DNA of 64,000 nt from Actinosynnema sp040640215 (GTDB lineage Bacteria > Actinomycetota > Actinomycetes > Mycobacteriales > Pseudonocardiaceae). The first letter of the stretch is position 1; the number at the start of each line of letters is the position of its first letter. The notes under the pieces are model-generated. The model had not been told where the DNA came from. It saw only the letters and a program-made list of their open reading frames with translations, and did no database searches. The stretch spans positions 18,642-82,641 of the forward strand of contig NZ_JBFABG010000021.1 of the NCBI RefSeq assembly GCF_040640215.1. The letters are read 5' to 3'. A program made the position numbers and the translations under genes. Positions 1-8,362 of the stretch are shown here, in pieces.

Positions 1-902
1 ATGCCGATCACCATCAGGTAGAGCGGGAACCGCAGCCTCACGACCCAGTCGCGGAACAGCAGCGGCAGGGTCGCCCAGCTCACCAGCGTCAGCAGGAACC
101 CGATCTGGACCATGAACCCGAGTCCGACCGCGCCCGCGCCCGCGTCGGCGACCTTGGTCGGCTGGAACCGCGCGAGCACCGGGAACTGGGCGAAGCCCAG
201 GCCGGTCAGCGCGGGCGTGGCCAGCGCGGTGACCACCACACCCAGCCGCAGCGACCGCCGGAAGAAGTCGACCTCGGTGGTGCGCTTGACGAAGTGGTAC
301 GCGCTGACCCCGGTGACGAACACCCCGCCGACGGTCAGCGCGGCGAGCACGACGTGCCCGAACGCGGTCGTGAACAGCGGGTTGGCCACCAGCGCCGAGA
401 AGTCCACCAGGCGCAGCACCCCGTCGCGCTCCTCGTGCCCGACGGGGTGCTGGAGGAACGCGTTCGCGACCATGATCCACAGCGCGGACGCGTACGCGGT
501 GAGCGCGGTCAGCCAGATCAGCGCCAGGTGCACCCACCGGTTGAGCCGGTCCCAGCCGAAGATCCACAGGCCGAGGAAGGTGGATTCCAGGAAGAACGCC
601 ACCAGCGTCTCGATCGCCAGCGGCGCGCCGAACACGTCGCCCGCGTAGTGCGACAGGCCGGACCAGTTCAGCCCGAACTGGAACTCCACCACGATCCCGG
701 TCGCGATGCCCAACGCGTAGTTGACCACGTAGATCCGACCCCAGAACCGCGTCATCCGCGCGTGCACCGGGTCGCCGGACAGCGCGGCCCGGGTCTGGGT
801 CACCGCGACCAGCGTCACCAGTCCGAGCGTCAGCAGCACGAACAGGAAGTGGAACGACGTGGTGACGGCGAACTGGAGCCGGGCGAGACCGAGAGCGTCC
901 AT
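1..902 (-). CDS. cydA: Cytochrome bd ubiquinol oxidase subunit I, 3' end cut by window edge
   Basis: Reverse-strand reading from ATG at 902 stays open to base 1 and gives about 300 residues, so the C-terminal third of a normal CydA (about 450-500 residues) lies outside the window. The N-terminus reads MDALGLARLQF and continues with an FHFLF segment, placing His18 where the family keeps a haem b595 ligand. Several hydrophobic helices follow. CydA is the quinol-oxidising, haem-bearing subunit of the high-affinity cytochrome bd terminal oxidase in the plasma membrane. It diverges from padR, and the 90-base gap between them carries inverted repeats and a plausible promoter. cydB would be expected just beyond the left edge. 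Confidence 0.9.
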   Translation of the reverse strand, partial: MDALGLARLQFAVTTSFHFLFVLLTLGLVTLVAVTQTRAALSGDPVHARMTRFWGRIYVVNYALGIATGIVVEFQFGLNWSGLSHYAGDVFGAPLAIETLVAFFLESTFLGLWIFGWDRLNRWVHLALIWLTALTAYASALWIMVANAFLQHPVGHEERDGVLRLVDFSALVANPLFTTAFGHVVLAALTVGGVFVTGVSAYHFVKRTTEVDFFRRSLRLGVVVTALATPALTGLGFAQFPVLARFQPTKVADAGAGAVGLGFMVQIGFLLTLVSWATLPLLFRDWVVRLRFPLYLMVIG

Positions 903-903
903 G

Positions 904-939
904 GGTAGCCAAATTATGCGTAGCCGCGCTACCTGTGAA
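904..939 (-). promoter_or_regulatory. Candidate cydA promoter with an inverted repeat in its spacer
   Basis: On the reverse strand, TTCACA (939-934) and CATAAT (918-913) resemble -35 and -10 boxes with a 15-base spacer, ending 10 bases before the cydA ATG. The spacer contains the inverted repeat GTAGC-CGC-GCTAC (920-932). An outer pair, GGTAGC (904-909) and GCTACC (928-933), is also inverted. This is a sensible position for a repressor site. The neighbouring PadR protein is the natural candidate, but that link is inference. Confidence 0.4.
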
Positions 940-978
940 TCGGGGATCTCCCCGATGTCACCCCGATCCCGCGACCCG

Positions 979-984
979 TAGAGT
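979..984 (+). promoter_or_regulatory. -10 element for leaderless padR
   Basis: TAGAGT lies 8 bases before the padR GTG at 993, so transcription would begin at or near the start codon. No ribosome binding site is visible. The 11-mer CTACCTGTGAA occurs at 929-939 and again at 987-997, overlapping the padR start, and could be a repeated recognition sequence. Confidence 0.45.
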
Positions 985-992
985 GCCTACCT

Positions 993-1331
993 GTGAAGTC
1001 GGACGCGTTGCGCGGCCACCTCGACGGGCTGCTGCTGGCCACGCTGGACGGCGGGCAACTCCACGGCTACGCGATCATCGAGGCGCTGCAACTGCGCAGC
1101 GGCGGCGCGCTGGACCTGCCCACCGGCACCGTCTACCCGGCGCTGCGCCGGCTGGAGACCGCCGGGCTGGTGGCCAGTGAGTGGAGCACGGTCGGCGGGC
1201 GCAGGCGGCGCACCTACCGGCTGACCAAGGCGGGCCACCGGGCGCTCGCCGCCGAGCGCACCGCGTGGCGCGAGTTCACCACCGCGATCGAAGGCGTGCT
1301 GGGAGGTGGCCCGTGGCCCGCGCAGGCGTGA
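993..1331 (+). CDS. PadR family transcriptional regulator
   Basis: A 112-residue winged-helix protein. The N-terminal part (LRGHLDGLLLATLDGG..LHGYAI) and the recognition-helix region with GTVYPALRRLE are the classic PadR pattern. The C-terminal helical extension is short, as in the small-PadR subgroup. Such proteins usually repress adjacent membrane-protein genes. The downstream gene overlaps this one by 19 bases, so the two are co-transcribed. The GTG start is chosen from the -10 hexamer only 8 bases upstream (leaderless) and from the family N-terminus. cydA diverges from it, so a role at the shared intergenic region is possible but unproven. Confidence 0.85.
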   Translation: MKSDALRGHLDGLLLATLDGGQLHGYAIIEALQLRSGGALDLPTGTVYPALRRLETAGLVASEWSTVGGRRRRTYRLTKAGHRALAAERTAWREFTTAIEGVLGGGPWPAQA

Positions 1332-1996
1332 TCGACGAGTACCTGACCAGCCTCGACCGCCGGTTGCGCGGCCCGGAGCAGGTGAAGGACGACCTGCTCG
1401 CCGAAGCCCGGGACAGCCTCGACGACGCCGCCGCGGCCCACGCGGCCGGCGGCCTGGACGCCGAGGAGGCCCAGCGCCGCGCGGTGGCCGAGTTCGGGCC
1501 GGTCACCCTGATCGCCCGGGACTACCAGGGCCTGCTCGCGCTCGCGCACGGCGTGCGCACCCTGTGGACGGTGATCCTGGTCCTCCCGCTGGCCCACGTG
1601 CTGTGGGAGCTCAACCGGAGCTTCTGGATCGGCTCCTGGTCCGCGTTCGACCACGCCGGCCCGCCGCCCGCCTGGTACCTCGCGATCGCCAGGGCCAACG
1701 ACTCCGCCGGCTGGGTGGTCGCCGGCGCGGCCCTGTGCGCCCTGCCGGTCGGCCGGCTGCTGGCCCGGCGCGGCACCAGCGCGGTGACCCTCGCCCGGCT
1801 GGCCGGCGCGGTGGCCGGGGTCGCGATCGGCGTCAACCTGGTCGCCACCCTGGCGATCACGGTCGCCACCGCCCACGTCGACCTGGGCCGGCTGTTGACA
1901 TCCCCGCCGGTCGCGGCGGCCACGGCGGTGTCGCTGGCCGTCATGGCCCGGCTGGCCGTGCTGGCCCGGCGGTGCCTGGTCTTCGCGGCCGGCTGA
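1313..1996 (+). CDS. Permease-prefix (HAAS-like) membrane protein paired with PadR
   Basis: About 227 residues. The first 75 form a soluble helical segment (VIDEYLTSLDRRLRGPEQVKDDLL..EARDSLDD..A.RRAVAEFG) typical of the permease-prefix or DUF1700-like domain that commonly sits next to padR genes. Four hydrophobic segments follow, so the rest is membrane embedded. The start is GTG at 1313, preceded by GGAGG at 1302-1306 with a 6-base spacer, and lies inside the padR coding region, so translation is coupled. The function is not known beyond this association. It could transmit an envelope signal to PadR or be its regulated target. Confidence 0.7.
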   Translation: MARAGVIDEYLTSLDRRLRGPEQVKDDLLAEARDSLDDAAAAHAAGGLDAEEAQRRAVAEFGPVTLIARDYQGLLALAHGVRTLWTVILVLPLAHVLWELNRSFWIGSWSAFDHAGPPPAWYLAIARANDSAGWVVAGAALCALPVGRLLARRGTSAVTLARLAGAVAGVAIGVNLVATLAITVATAHVDLGRLLTSPPVAAATAVSLAVMARLAVLARRCLVFAAG

Positions 1997-2051
1997 CGGC
2001 GGTTCGCCGTTCCGCGCGCCCACCCCACACGGCGTGTGCCACGATCGTCCC

Positions 2052-2417
2052 GTGACCACCGCGCTCATCTACCTCGTCGTCATGGTCCTCGTGGCGGCCG
2101 TGGTGTTCCTGCTGGCCTCGCTGGTGTTCGGCCGGGGCGAGGAACTCGCCCCGCTGCCGCCCGGCGCGTCGCCGACCCGGTTGCCCGCCGACTCGGTGGC
2201 CCCGGACGACGTGCGCGGCCTCCGGTTCCAGCAGGTCTTCCGGGGCTACAAGATGACCGAGGTCGACTGGGCCCTGGACCGCCTCGCGGCGGAGGTGGAA
2301 CGCCTCCGGGCCCGCGTCGACGAGCTGGAGGGCGACCGGGCCGAGCCCGCCGCCCGCGACGCGGAGCCGGCCGCCGCCCGCGACCCGGAGCTGGAAGCCG
2401 CCCGTGACCCGGCTTGA
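2052..2417 (+). CDS. Membrane-anchored DivIVA-domain protein
   Basis: A 121-residue protein with one N-terminal transmembrane helix (about residues 3-24, rich in L/V). A proline-rich linker leads to a short DivIVA-type motif (FQQVFRGYKMTEVDWALDRLA) and then a coiled coil that ends in charged A/E/R repeats. DivIVA domains recognise curved membranes and organise polar or septal wall synthesis in Actinobacteria, but this small form has no assigned role. The GTG at 2052 is favoured because CACGAT (2040-2045) sits 6 bases upstream as a leaderless -10. An ATG at 2034 in the same frame is possible. It overlaps the next gene by 14 bases. The position before tag matches M. tuberculosis Rv1209. Confidence 0.75.
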   Translation: MTTALIYLVVMVLVAAVVFLLASLVFGRGEELAPLPPGASPTRLPADSVAPDDVRGLRFQQVFRGYKMTEVDWALDRLAAEVERLRARVDELEGDRAEPAARDAEPAAARDPELEAARDPA

Positions 2418-2814
2418 GCTGGCCGTGCCGGTCGACGCCCCGGCGGAGACGACCTGGGCGGCGGTGACCGACTGGGCCCGCCAGGGCGAGTGGATGCTCG
2501 GCACCGAGGTCCGGGTGACCGCCGGCGACGGCTGGAGCGCGGGCACCGAGCTGTCCGCGTTCACCGGCCTGGGGCCGGTCGGCTTCACCGACACCATGCG
2601 GGTCACCGAGTGGGACCCGCCGCGCCGCTGCGTCGTCCGGCACACCGGGCGGGTCGTGCGCGGCACCGCGGAGTTCCGCGTCGTGCCGCACGGCGGGCGC
2701 AGCGAGTTCGTCTGGTCCGAGGACATCCCCGCCCTGCTGGGGCTGGTGTTCGCCCCCGGCGTGCGCTGGTCGCTGCGCCGGTTCGCCGAGTTCGCCCGGG
2801 AGTACCACCGATGA
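2404..2814 (+). CDS. SRPBCC (START-like) family protein
   Basis: A 136-residue protein with the helix-grip layout of polyketide-cyclase/dehydrase-like SRPBCC proteins. It begins with LELAVPVDAPAETTWAAVTDW, and the strand region carries WDPPRRCVV. It ends in a long amphipathic helix (RWSLRRFAEFAREYHR). The fold binds hydrophobic ligands in a cavity, and the ligand here is unknown. The GTG start lies inside the DivIVA-like gene, and the stop overlaps the tag start as ATGA, so the three genes form one translationally coupled unit. Confidence 0.7.
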   Translation: MTRLELAVPVDAPAETTWAAVTDWARQGEWMLGTEVRVTAGDGWSAGTELSAFTGLGPVGFTDTMRVTEWDPPRRCVVRHTGRVVRGTAEFRVVPHGGRSEFVWSEDIPALLGLVFAPGVRWSLRRFAEFAREYHR

Positions 2815-3365
2815 TCCGCTGCCCGTGGGGCGACAGCACGCCGGACTACCGCGACTACCACGACACCGAGTGGGGCGTCGAGCTGCACGGCGACGTGGCC
2901 CTGTTCGAGCGGATGTGCCTGGAGTCCTTCCAGTCCGGCCTCTCGTGGATCACGATCCTGCGCAAGCGCGAGAACTTCCGGAAGGCGTTCGACGGGTTCG
3001 TGCCGACCGTCGTGGCCGAGTACGGCCAGGACGACGTCGACCGGCTGATGGCGGACGCGGGCATCGTCCGGAACCGGGCCAAGATCAACGCGACGATCGG
3101 CAACGCCCGCGCCCTCGGCGGGCTCGACGTGCCGCTGGACGAGCTGCTGTGGTCCTTCGCGCCCGAGAACCACGAGCGCCCGGCGACCGCCGACGACGTG
3201 CCGGCCGTCACACCGGAGTCCCAGGCGATGGCCAAGGAGCTCAAGCGCCGCGGGTTCGTCTTCCTCGGCCCCACCACCTGCTACGCGTTGATGCAGGCCA
3301 CGGGCATGGTCGACGACCACATCGCGGCCTGCTTCCGGGCGCGCCCGGCGGTCAGCGCCCGGTGA
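2811..3365 (+). CDS. tag: DNA-3-methyladenine glycosylase I
   Basis: A 184-residue protein, the normal Tag length. It removes 3-methyladenine from alkylated DNA as the first step of base excision repair. The N-terminus RCPWGDSTPDYRDYHDTEWG, the LFERMCLESFQSGLSWITILRKR block and GFVFLGPTTCYALMQATGMVDDH near the C-terminus are hallmark Tag signatures, including the Cys/His residues that bind the structural zinc. The ATG overlaps the previous stop by 4 bases. It converges on the enoyl-CoA hydratase gene with a 14-base overlap of coding ends. Position and neighbours match M. tuberculosis tagA (Rv1210). Confidence 0.95.
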   Translation: MIRCPWGDSTPDYRDYHDTEWGVELHGDVALFERMCLESFQSGLSWITILRKRENFRKAFDGFVPTVVAEYGQDDVDRLMADAGIVRNRAKINATIGNARALGGLDVPLDELLWSFAPENHERPATADDVPAVTPESQAMAKELKRRGFVFLGPTTCYALMQATGMVDDHIAACFRARPAVSAR

Positions 3366-4131
3366 ACTCCGCCGGGCGCTTCGCCACGAACGCCGCCACG
3401 GCCTCCCGGTGGTCGGCGGTCGCCCCGGCCTCGGCCTGCGTGCGCGCCTCCAGCTCCAGCGCCGCCGCCAGCCCGCCGGAGAACGCCATCGCCTCCTTGA
3501 TCTTGGCGTAGGCGACGGTCGGCCCGGCGGCGAGCCGGCGGGCCAGCTCCAGCGCGGTGCCCAGCACCTCGCCGTCGGGCACGACCCGGGTCACCATGCC
3601 GATCCGCAACGCCTCCTCGGCACCGACCGGCCGGGCCAGCAGCATCATCTCCATCGCCCGGCCGTGCCCGATCAGCCTCGGCAGCGTCCAGGACGCGCCG
3701 GAGTCCGCGGTCAGCCCGACGTTGGCGAACGCCATCAGGAACTTCGCCGACGTCGCCGCGATCCGCAGGTCGCAGGCGTAGGCCAGGGACGCGCCCGCGC
3801 CCGCCGCCGTGCCGTTCACCGCCGCGAGCACCGGCTTGGGCATCGCCACGATCGCCTTGACCAGCGGGTTGTAGTGCTGCTCCACGGTGCGCAGCGGCGC
3901 GGGGTCGCCCGCCTCCAGCAGCCCGATGTGCTCCTTGAGGTCCTGCCCCGCGCAGAACGCCCGCCCCGCCCCGGTGATCACGACCGCCCGCACGGCGTCG
4001 TCCCGCGCGGTCTCGTCGACCGCCGCCAGGAGCTGCTCCTTCAGCGCCGAGGTGAACGCGTTGAACGACTCCGGGCGGTTCAGGGTGAGGGTGCGGACCC
4101 CGTCCGCGTCGTCGATGAGCAGTTCGGGCAC
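3352..4131 (-). CDS. Enoyl-CoA hydratase/isomerase, PaaG-like
   Basis: 259 residues, crotonase superfamily. The oxyanion-hole regions are AFCAGQDLKEH and a NGTAAGAGASLAYACDLRIA stretch. The segment VGLTADSGASWTLPRLIG resembles PaaG (ring-1,2-epoxyphenylacetyl-CoA isomerase) more than a housekeeping hydratase. The start is GTG at 4131, with GGAGG 8 bases upstream and only one base after the paaX-like stop, so the pair is an operon. PaaX regulators normally control phenylacetyl-CoA catabolism, which supports this reading. No paaABCDE genes are in the window, so the exact substrate is unknown. Confidence 0.8.
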   Translation of the reverse strand: MPELLIDDADGVRTLTLNRPESFNAFTSALKEQLLAAVDETARDDAVRAVVITGAGRAFCAGQDLKEHIGLLEAGDPAPLRTVEQHYNPLVKAIVAMPKPVLAAVNGTAAGAGASLAYACDLRIAATSAKFLMAFANVGLTADSGASWTLPRLIGHGRAMEMMLLARPVGAEEALRIGMVTRVVPDGEVLGTALELARRLAAGPTVAYAKIKEAMAFSGGLAAALELEARTQAEAGATADHREAVAAFVAKRPAEFTGR

Positions 4132-4132
4132 G

Positions 4133-4927
4133 TCAATGACCTCCGGTGTGGTCGGGTCCCAGGCTGTCGTCCACGAACCGGCGCACGGCGGGCGCGAGCC
4201 GCGCGGTGTGCCGGTCGAAGAACTCCGCCGCAGCGCGTCCCGGCCAGTCGGCCGGCAGCAGCTCGCGGGGCAGCCCGGGGTCGCGGAACAGGAATTTCCG
4301 CCACGCGTGCAGGAACCGCTGGGACGCGGCGAACGCGCCCGCCGGGTCGGCTCCGTCCACAGCGGACACCACGGGCTCCCAGTCGGCGACGAACCGGGCG
4401 TAGTCCGCACCGAGGGTGTCCAGGTCCCAGGCCCGCGCGGCCAGTCCGGCGGCGGTGCCCTCGTGCTCGCCGTGGAACGTGCTCGCCGCCACGTGCTCGC
4501 CCGCCAGCACGTCGGACAGCTCCGGCGACGGGCGCGGTGCGACCCAGGTCACCGGCCCGAGCGCGCCGTAGCCGAGCAGTTGCAGCGAGGAGGCCAACCG
4601 GTCGCGGGACTCCCGCGCGGGCAGCTCCTCCAGCACGACCACGTGCCAGCGACCGTCCCAGGTGGAGGGCCGGGTCCGGTAGATCCGGGCGGCGGCCTCG
4701 TCCAGCCGGCGTTCCGCGCGGGGCGTCATCGCGTAGCCGGGGCCGGATGCCAGCCGGACCGGCTCCAACCAGCCCTGCCGCACCGTCCGGGACACCGCCG
4801 TCCGCACCGCGGGCGCGGCGAAGTCGAGTGGTTCGAGCAGCCGGACGAGGGCGGCGATGGTCGCGGCACCACCCCGCTCGCGGAGGTGGCCGCCGTAGAC
4901 GTCGAAGAGCGCGGAACGTGCTCGCAC
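4133..4927 (-). CDS. PaaX family transcriptional regulator
   Basis: About 264 residues from GTG at 4927. The N-terminal winged-helix part (RSALFDVYGGHLRERGG..TIAALVRLLEPLDF, then AVRTAVSRTVRQGWLE) and the central domain around STWDGRWHVVVLEELPARES match the PaaX family. Those regulators bind phenylacetyl-CoA and repress its degradation genes. The start is uncertain. GTG 4927 has CAGACT (4941-4936) 8 bases upstream and begins just before the conserved block. A GTG at 4966 would add 13 residues with no family likeness. It lies one base upstream of the enoyl-CoA hydratase it probably controls. Confidence 0.8.
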   Translation of the reverse strand: MRARSALFDVYGGHLRERGGAATIAALVRLLEPLDFAAPAVRTAVSRTVRQGWLEPVRLASGPGYAMTPRAERRLDEAAARIYRTRPSTWDGRWHVVVLEELPARESRDRLASSLQLLGYGALGPVTWVAPRPSPELSDVLAGEHVAASTFHGEHEGTAAGLAARAWDLDTLGADYARFVADWEPVVSAVDGADPAGAFAASQRFLHAWRKFLFRDPGLPRELLPADWPGRAAAEFFDRHTARLAPAVRRFVDDSLGPDHTGGH

Positions 4928-5189
4928 GAGATCGGAGTCTGTCAGGGCGACCCCGCGACACGCCACAGGCCGCGGAATTGGTCACGACCGGATGACGGCG
5001 AATGCGCGGCCGGAAATCGTTGGCGCACGGCGATCCTGGCGCTGAACTGCGCGGGGACGAAGATCGTCGGGAAGTCACGGATCGGTTGGAAAGATCGGTT
5101 CGGTTTCGCCGGTGAGTCCGCATAGGGGAGAATGGGGCGAGTATCCGGCCCTGGTCGGACGGGGAAGATGTTGACGGAGGGAGCACGCG

Positions 5190-5357
5190 ATGGCGGCCAT
5201 GAAGCCCCGGACCGGCGACGGTCCCCTTGAGGTCACCAAGGAGGGGCGTGGCATCGTGATGCGCGTTCCGCTTGAGGGTGGGGGACGTCTAGTCGTCGAG
5301 ATGTCGGCGGACGAGGCCAACGCCCTGGGCGACGCCCTCAAGGCAGCCGCCGGCTGA
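5190..5357 (+). CDS. DUF3117 small conserved actinobacterial protein
   Basis: A 55-residue protein starting MAAMKPRTGDGPLEVTKEG and continuing with GRLVVEMSADEANALGDALK. This is the highly conserved DUF3117 family of Actinobacteria (Rv1211 position in M. tuberculosis). Its function is unknown. The ATG has GGAGG at 5177-5181 about 8 bases upstream. The gene stands alone, with a 222-base gap before it containing the paaX upstream region and a strong stem-loop right after it. The start given here also agrees with the block of conserved residues beginning at position 1. Confidence 0.9.
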   Translation: MAAMKPRTGDGPLEVTKEGRGIVMRVPLEGGGRLVVEMSADEANALGDALKAAAG

Positions 5358-5379
5358 GCCGGAGCGAGAAACGTCCAGG

Positions 5380-5405
5380 CCCCGGTTTCCACTGTGGAAC
5401 CGGGG
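5380..5405 (+). terminator. Stem-loop after DUF3117 gene
   Basis: CCCCGGTTTCCAC pairs with GTGGAACCGGGG with one bulged T and a single-base loop. It lies 23 bases after the DUF3117 stop. No U-tract follows, as is usual in high-GC Actinobacteria. It also argues against any aminopeptidase start upstream of it. Confidence 0.6.
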
Positions 5406-5447
5406 CTGCGCTTCGTCCTGAAACCCCGAGTCCCCGAGGAGTCCCCC

Positions 5448-6869
5448 GTGCGCCTGCCCGTGCCCGCTCCGCTCGTCGCCGTCGAGGCCGCCGGCTCCCT
5501 CCGGCGCGGCGTGGGCCGGGTGGTGCTGGCCACACCCGGTGAACCGCCGCTGCTCGGACCGGGTGGCGAGGACGTCGAGGCGTCCGCCGGGATCTCCGGC
5601 GCGGCGGGCGCGACGCACCGGCACGACGGCGGCTGGGTGCTCGGCGTCGGCGAGGCGACCCCGTCCGACTGGCGCACGGCGGGCGCGTCCCTGGCCCGCG
5701 CGCTGAACGCGGACGCCGAGCGGGACGGCGGCCTCACCTTCGACGTGCGGCTGACCGGGGACGCCGACGTGCGGGCGTTCGTGCTGGGCCTGGTCCTGGG
5801 CGGGTACCGGTTCAAGGTCACCGGCGAGGAACCGCCCCGGCGGGTGAAGTCGCTGCGCCTGGTGGGCCCGGACGTGTCGGCGGATGACGTTCGTCACGCC
5901 GTCGACCTGGCGCGCGCCACCTCGCTGGCCCGGGACCTGACCAACGCGCCGTCCAACGTGAAGGACCCCGCCTGGCTGGCGTCGGCGGCGGTCAAGGCGG
6001 CGTCCGGCCTGCCCGGCCTGGAGGTCGTGGTCCGGGACGAGGGGTGGCTGGCCCGCGAGGGTTTCGGCGGCGTGCTCGCGGTCGGCGGCGGTTCCTCCCG
6101 CCCGCCCCGCCTGGTCCACCTGACCTGGCACGGCCCGGCGGACGCACCGCACCTGGTGCTGGTCGGCAAGGGCATCACTTTCGACACCGGCGGGATCTCG
6201 GTGAAGCCGGCCGAGGGCATGCACCTCATGCGCACCGACATGGCGGGCGGTGCGGCGGTGATCGGCGCGGTGATCGCCATCGCGCGGCGCGGCCTGCCGA
6301 TCAGGGTCACCGGCCTGGTGCCGTGCGCGGAGAACCACGTGTCGGGCACCGCCTACCGGCCGGGTGACGTGGTGCGGCACTACGGCGGCACCACCACCGA
6401 GGTCACGAACACCGACGCCGAGGGCCGCCTGGTCCTGGCCGACGCGCTGGCCTACGCGGTGCGGGAGCTCGAACCGGACGCGCTGGTCGACGTCGCCACC
6501 CTCACCGGTGCGATGAAGGTCACCCTCGGCACCCGGATCGGCGGCCTGTTCGCCAGTGACGACGAGACCGCCGACCGCATCACCCGGGCGGGCGAGCGGA
6601 CCGGTGAGGCGTGGTGGCGGATGCCGCTGCTGGACGACCTCGCCGACGCGGTGAAGAGCGACGTCGCCGACCTGCGGCAGATCCCGCCCGGTCCCGGCGG
6701 GATCACCGCCGCGCTGTTCCTGCGCGAGTTCACCGGCGGCCTGCCGTGGGCGCACCTGGACATCGCCGGCCCGGCCCGCGCGGACAAGAACTACGCCGAG
6801 GTGGTGGCCGGCGCGTCCGGGTTCGCCGCGCGCACGCTGGTCGAGTTCGCCGAGCACTACCGGGACTGA
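5448..6869 (+). CDS. Leucyl aminopeptidase family protein (M17)
   Basis: About 473 residues, a cytosolic di-metal exopeptidase that removes N-terminal amino acids. The C-terminal catalytic domain has GKGITFDTGGISVKP, then MRTDMAGGAAV, and the family signature NTDAEGRLVLADAL, carrying the metal-binding Asp/Glu/Lys set. The N-terminal domain is poorly conserved, as usual. The start is GTG at 5448, with GAGGAG about 7 bases upstream. The GTG at 5394 lies inside a terminator stem and is unlikely. It converges on the lipoprotein gene with a 25-base gap and no clear terminator. The exact pepA/pepB assignment is not certain. Confidence 0.88.
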   Translation: MRLPVPAPLVAVEAAGSLRRGVGRVVLATPGEPPLLGPGGEDVEASAGISGAAGATHRHDGGWVLGVGEATPSDWRTAGASLARALNADAERDGGLTFDVRLTGDADVRAFVLGLVLGGYRFKVTGEEPPRRVKSLRLVGPDVSADDVRHAVDLARATSLARDLTNAPSNVKDPAWLASAAVKAASGLPGLEVVVRDEGWLAREGFGGVLAVGGGSSRPPRLVHLTWHGPADAPHLVLVGKGITFDTGGISVKPAEGMHLMRTDMAGGAAVIGAVIAIARRGLPIRVTGLVPCAENHVSGTAYRPGDVVRHYGGTTTEVTNTDAEGRLVLADALAYAVRELEPDALVDVATLTGAMKVTLGTRIGGLFASDDETADRITRAGERTGEAWWRMPLLDDLADAVKSDVADLRQIPPGPGGITAALFLREFTGGLPWAHLDIAGPARADKNYAEVVAGASGFAARTLVEFAEHYRD

Positions 6870-6894
6870 CCGGCGGCCCGGCACCGGCCCGACC

Positions 6895-8256
6895 TCAGAA
6901 GTCCAGCGGCACGGTGACCGGCGCGGGCGCTTCGATCACCGTCTCGCCCGTCACCGGCAGCCGTACCGGCCCCGAGGTCACCCCGACCGTCACCGACCGC
7001 ACGTCGGCCGGCACCTCCACCACCACCGCGACCGGGAACGTGTCGCCACCCAGCCGCGCGCCCACCAGCGGCGCGCGGCTGCCGTCCGGGAGCGTCACCA
7101 CGACCAGGTCCTTGGTGATGGTCGCGCCCGCCGACCGGGGCAGCCCCTGCCCCTGCAACCTCAGCTCCAGCAACGCCCGGTCCGGCGCGGAGGTCGTGAC
7201 GAGCCGGTAGCGGTCCTCGAAGCTCACCGGCCGCTGCCGCCCCAGCCGCACCCGCTGGACCTCCAGCGACCCCCGCCGGTCACCCACCTCCACCGGCAGG
7301 GCGACCGGAGCGGGCGACGCCGGTCCCGAGGCCCGGCGCAGCACGGCGGGCACGTCGGTGAGCGGCTCGCCGCCGGGGATCGCCACGCGCTGCTCCAGCG
7401 ACAGCGCGCCCACGGTGTCCAGCACCAGCGACTCCGGCCCGCCGGCGTCCGGGACGGTGTAGACGACGAACACCGAGCCCGTCTCCGGCAGCCGGTCCAC
7501 GGTCAGCCGGTGCCGCCGGCCGGGCAGTTGCAGCGACAGCTCCGGCGGCTGGGGTGCCCAGCCCTGCCACTGGGTCTGCCCGAACGCGGTGTCGGTCTCG
7601 GTCAGCCGCTCCACCGCCAGCCGCAGCACGCGCAGCCGCACGCCGTGCTCGGCGCGCAGCTCGCCCTGGTCGGTGCGCCACGAGTCCGGGCTCGCGTAGC
7701 CGGTCATCCCGACCGTGAGCTGGTCGTCGCGGATCAGCCCGTCGGCCTCGGCGATCGGGCGGCCGTCGTCCGGCAGCACGGTGAGGAAGTCCGGCCCGGC
7801 CGCGCCGACGCCCTGGTCGGCCTCGGCCTCGCGGCCGTCGGTGCGCACCAGCCTGCCCAGCGGCGTGCTGCGGTGGCCCGGTCCGGGCACCTGCGGCGGC
7901 TGGACCTCCAGCCGCACGCCCGCGGCACCCCGCTCCACCTCCTTGAGCGGCACCGGGACCCAGTCCGCGGTCGCCCCGGTGCCCGGCACCTGCACCGGGC
8001 CGCACCACAGCCGGGTGTCCACCTCGGTCCTGTCCCCGGCGCGGGCGAACCAGCAGCTCACCGCCTCCCGGCCGGCGCGCGCGACGTAGCCGAAGCTCAG
8101 CGTGTAGCTGAGCTGCGCCTCGGCCTCCACCTGCAAACCCTGCGGGTCGAGCACCGCGCGCCCGCCGATGGTGAGCCCCGGCTCGCCGGTCCGATCCGGC
8201 ACGGCCGCGCCGCACCCGGCCACGAGCAGCACGACCACGGCGAGCACCGCACGCAT
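6895..8256 (-). CDS. Putative lipoprotein of unknown function
   Basis: 453 residues. It starts with a short signal peptide ending in a lipobox (LVAGC, Cys15), so it should be exported and lipid-anchored on the outer face of the membrane. The mature part is rich in V, P, R and beta-strand-like stretches and has no motif I recognise. Three to four blocks of similar texture suggest a multi-domain beta protein. The ATG at 8256 is preceded by a G-rich stretch (GGGGG, 4-base spacer). A short inverted repeat CCAGTAG-N8-CTACTGG (8264-8285) lies directly upstream and may be an operator. Its neighbours give no functional clue. Confidence 0.6.
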   Translation of the reverse strand: MRAVLAVVVLLVAGCGAAVPDRTGEPGLTIGGRAVLDPQGLQVEAEAQLSYTLSFGYVARAGREAVSCWFARAGDRTEVDTRLWCGPVQVPGTGATADWVPVPLKEVERGAAGVRLEVQPPQVPGPGHRSTPLGRLVRTDGREAEADQGVGAAGPDFLTVLPDDGRPIAEADGLIRDDQLTVGMTGYASPDSWRTDQGELRAEHGVRLRVLRLAVERLTETDTAFGQTQWQGWAPQPPELSLQLPGRRHRLTVDRLPETGSVFVVYTVPDAGGPESLVLDTVGALSLEQRVAIPGGEPLTDVPAVLRRASGPASPAPVALPVEVGDRRGSLEVQRVRLGRQRPVSFEDRYRLVTTSAPDRALLELRLQGQGLPRSAGATITKDLVVVTLPDGSRAPLVGARLGGDTFPVAVVVEVPADVRSVTVGVTSGPVRLPVTGETVIEAPAPVTVPLDF

Positions 8257-8362
8257 GTGACCCCCAGTAGTTGATCCCCTACTGGTTAAAGGCGGTCACC
8301 GTCGTGTCCGGTTGTCACGAATGGGTGTGACAGTTATCACCATTACTGCGTTGGGTGATCAC

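Noticed and set aside
934..997. Rex operator for cydA
   Set aside because: Only single TGTGAA half-sites are present (934-939 and 992-997). The inverted TTCACA partner at the right spacing is missing.
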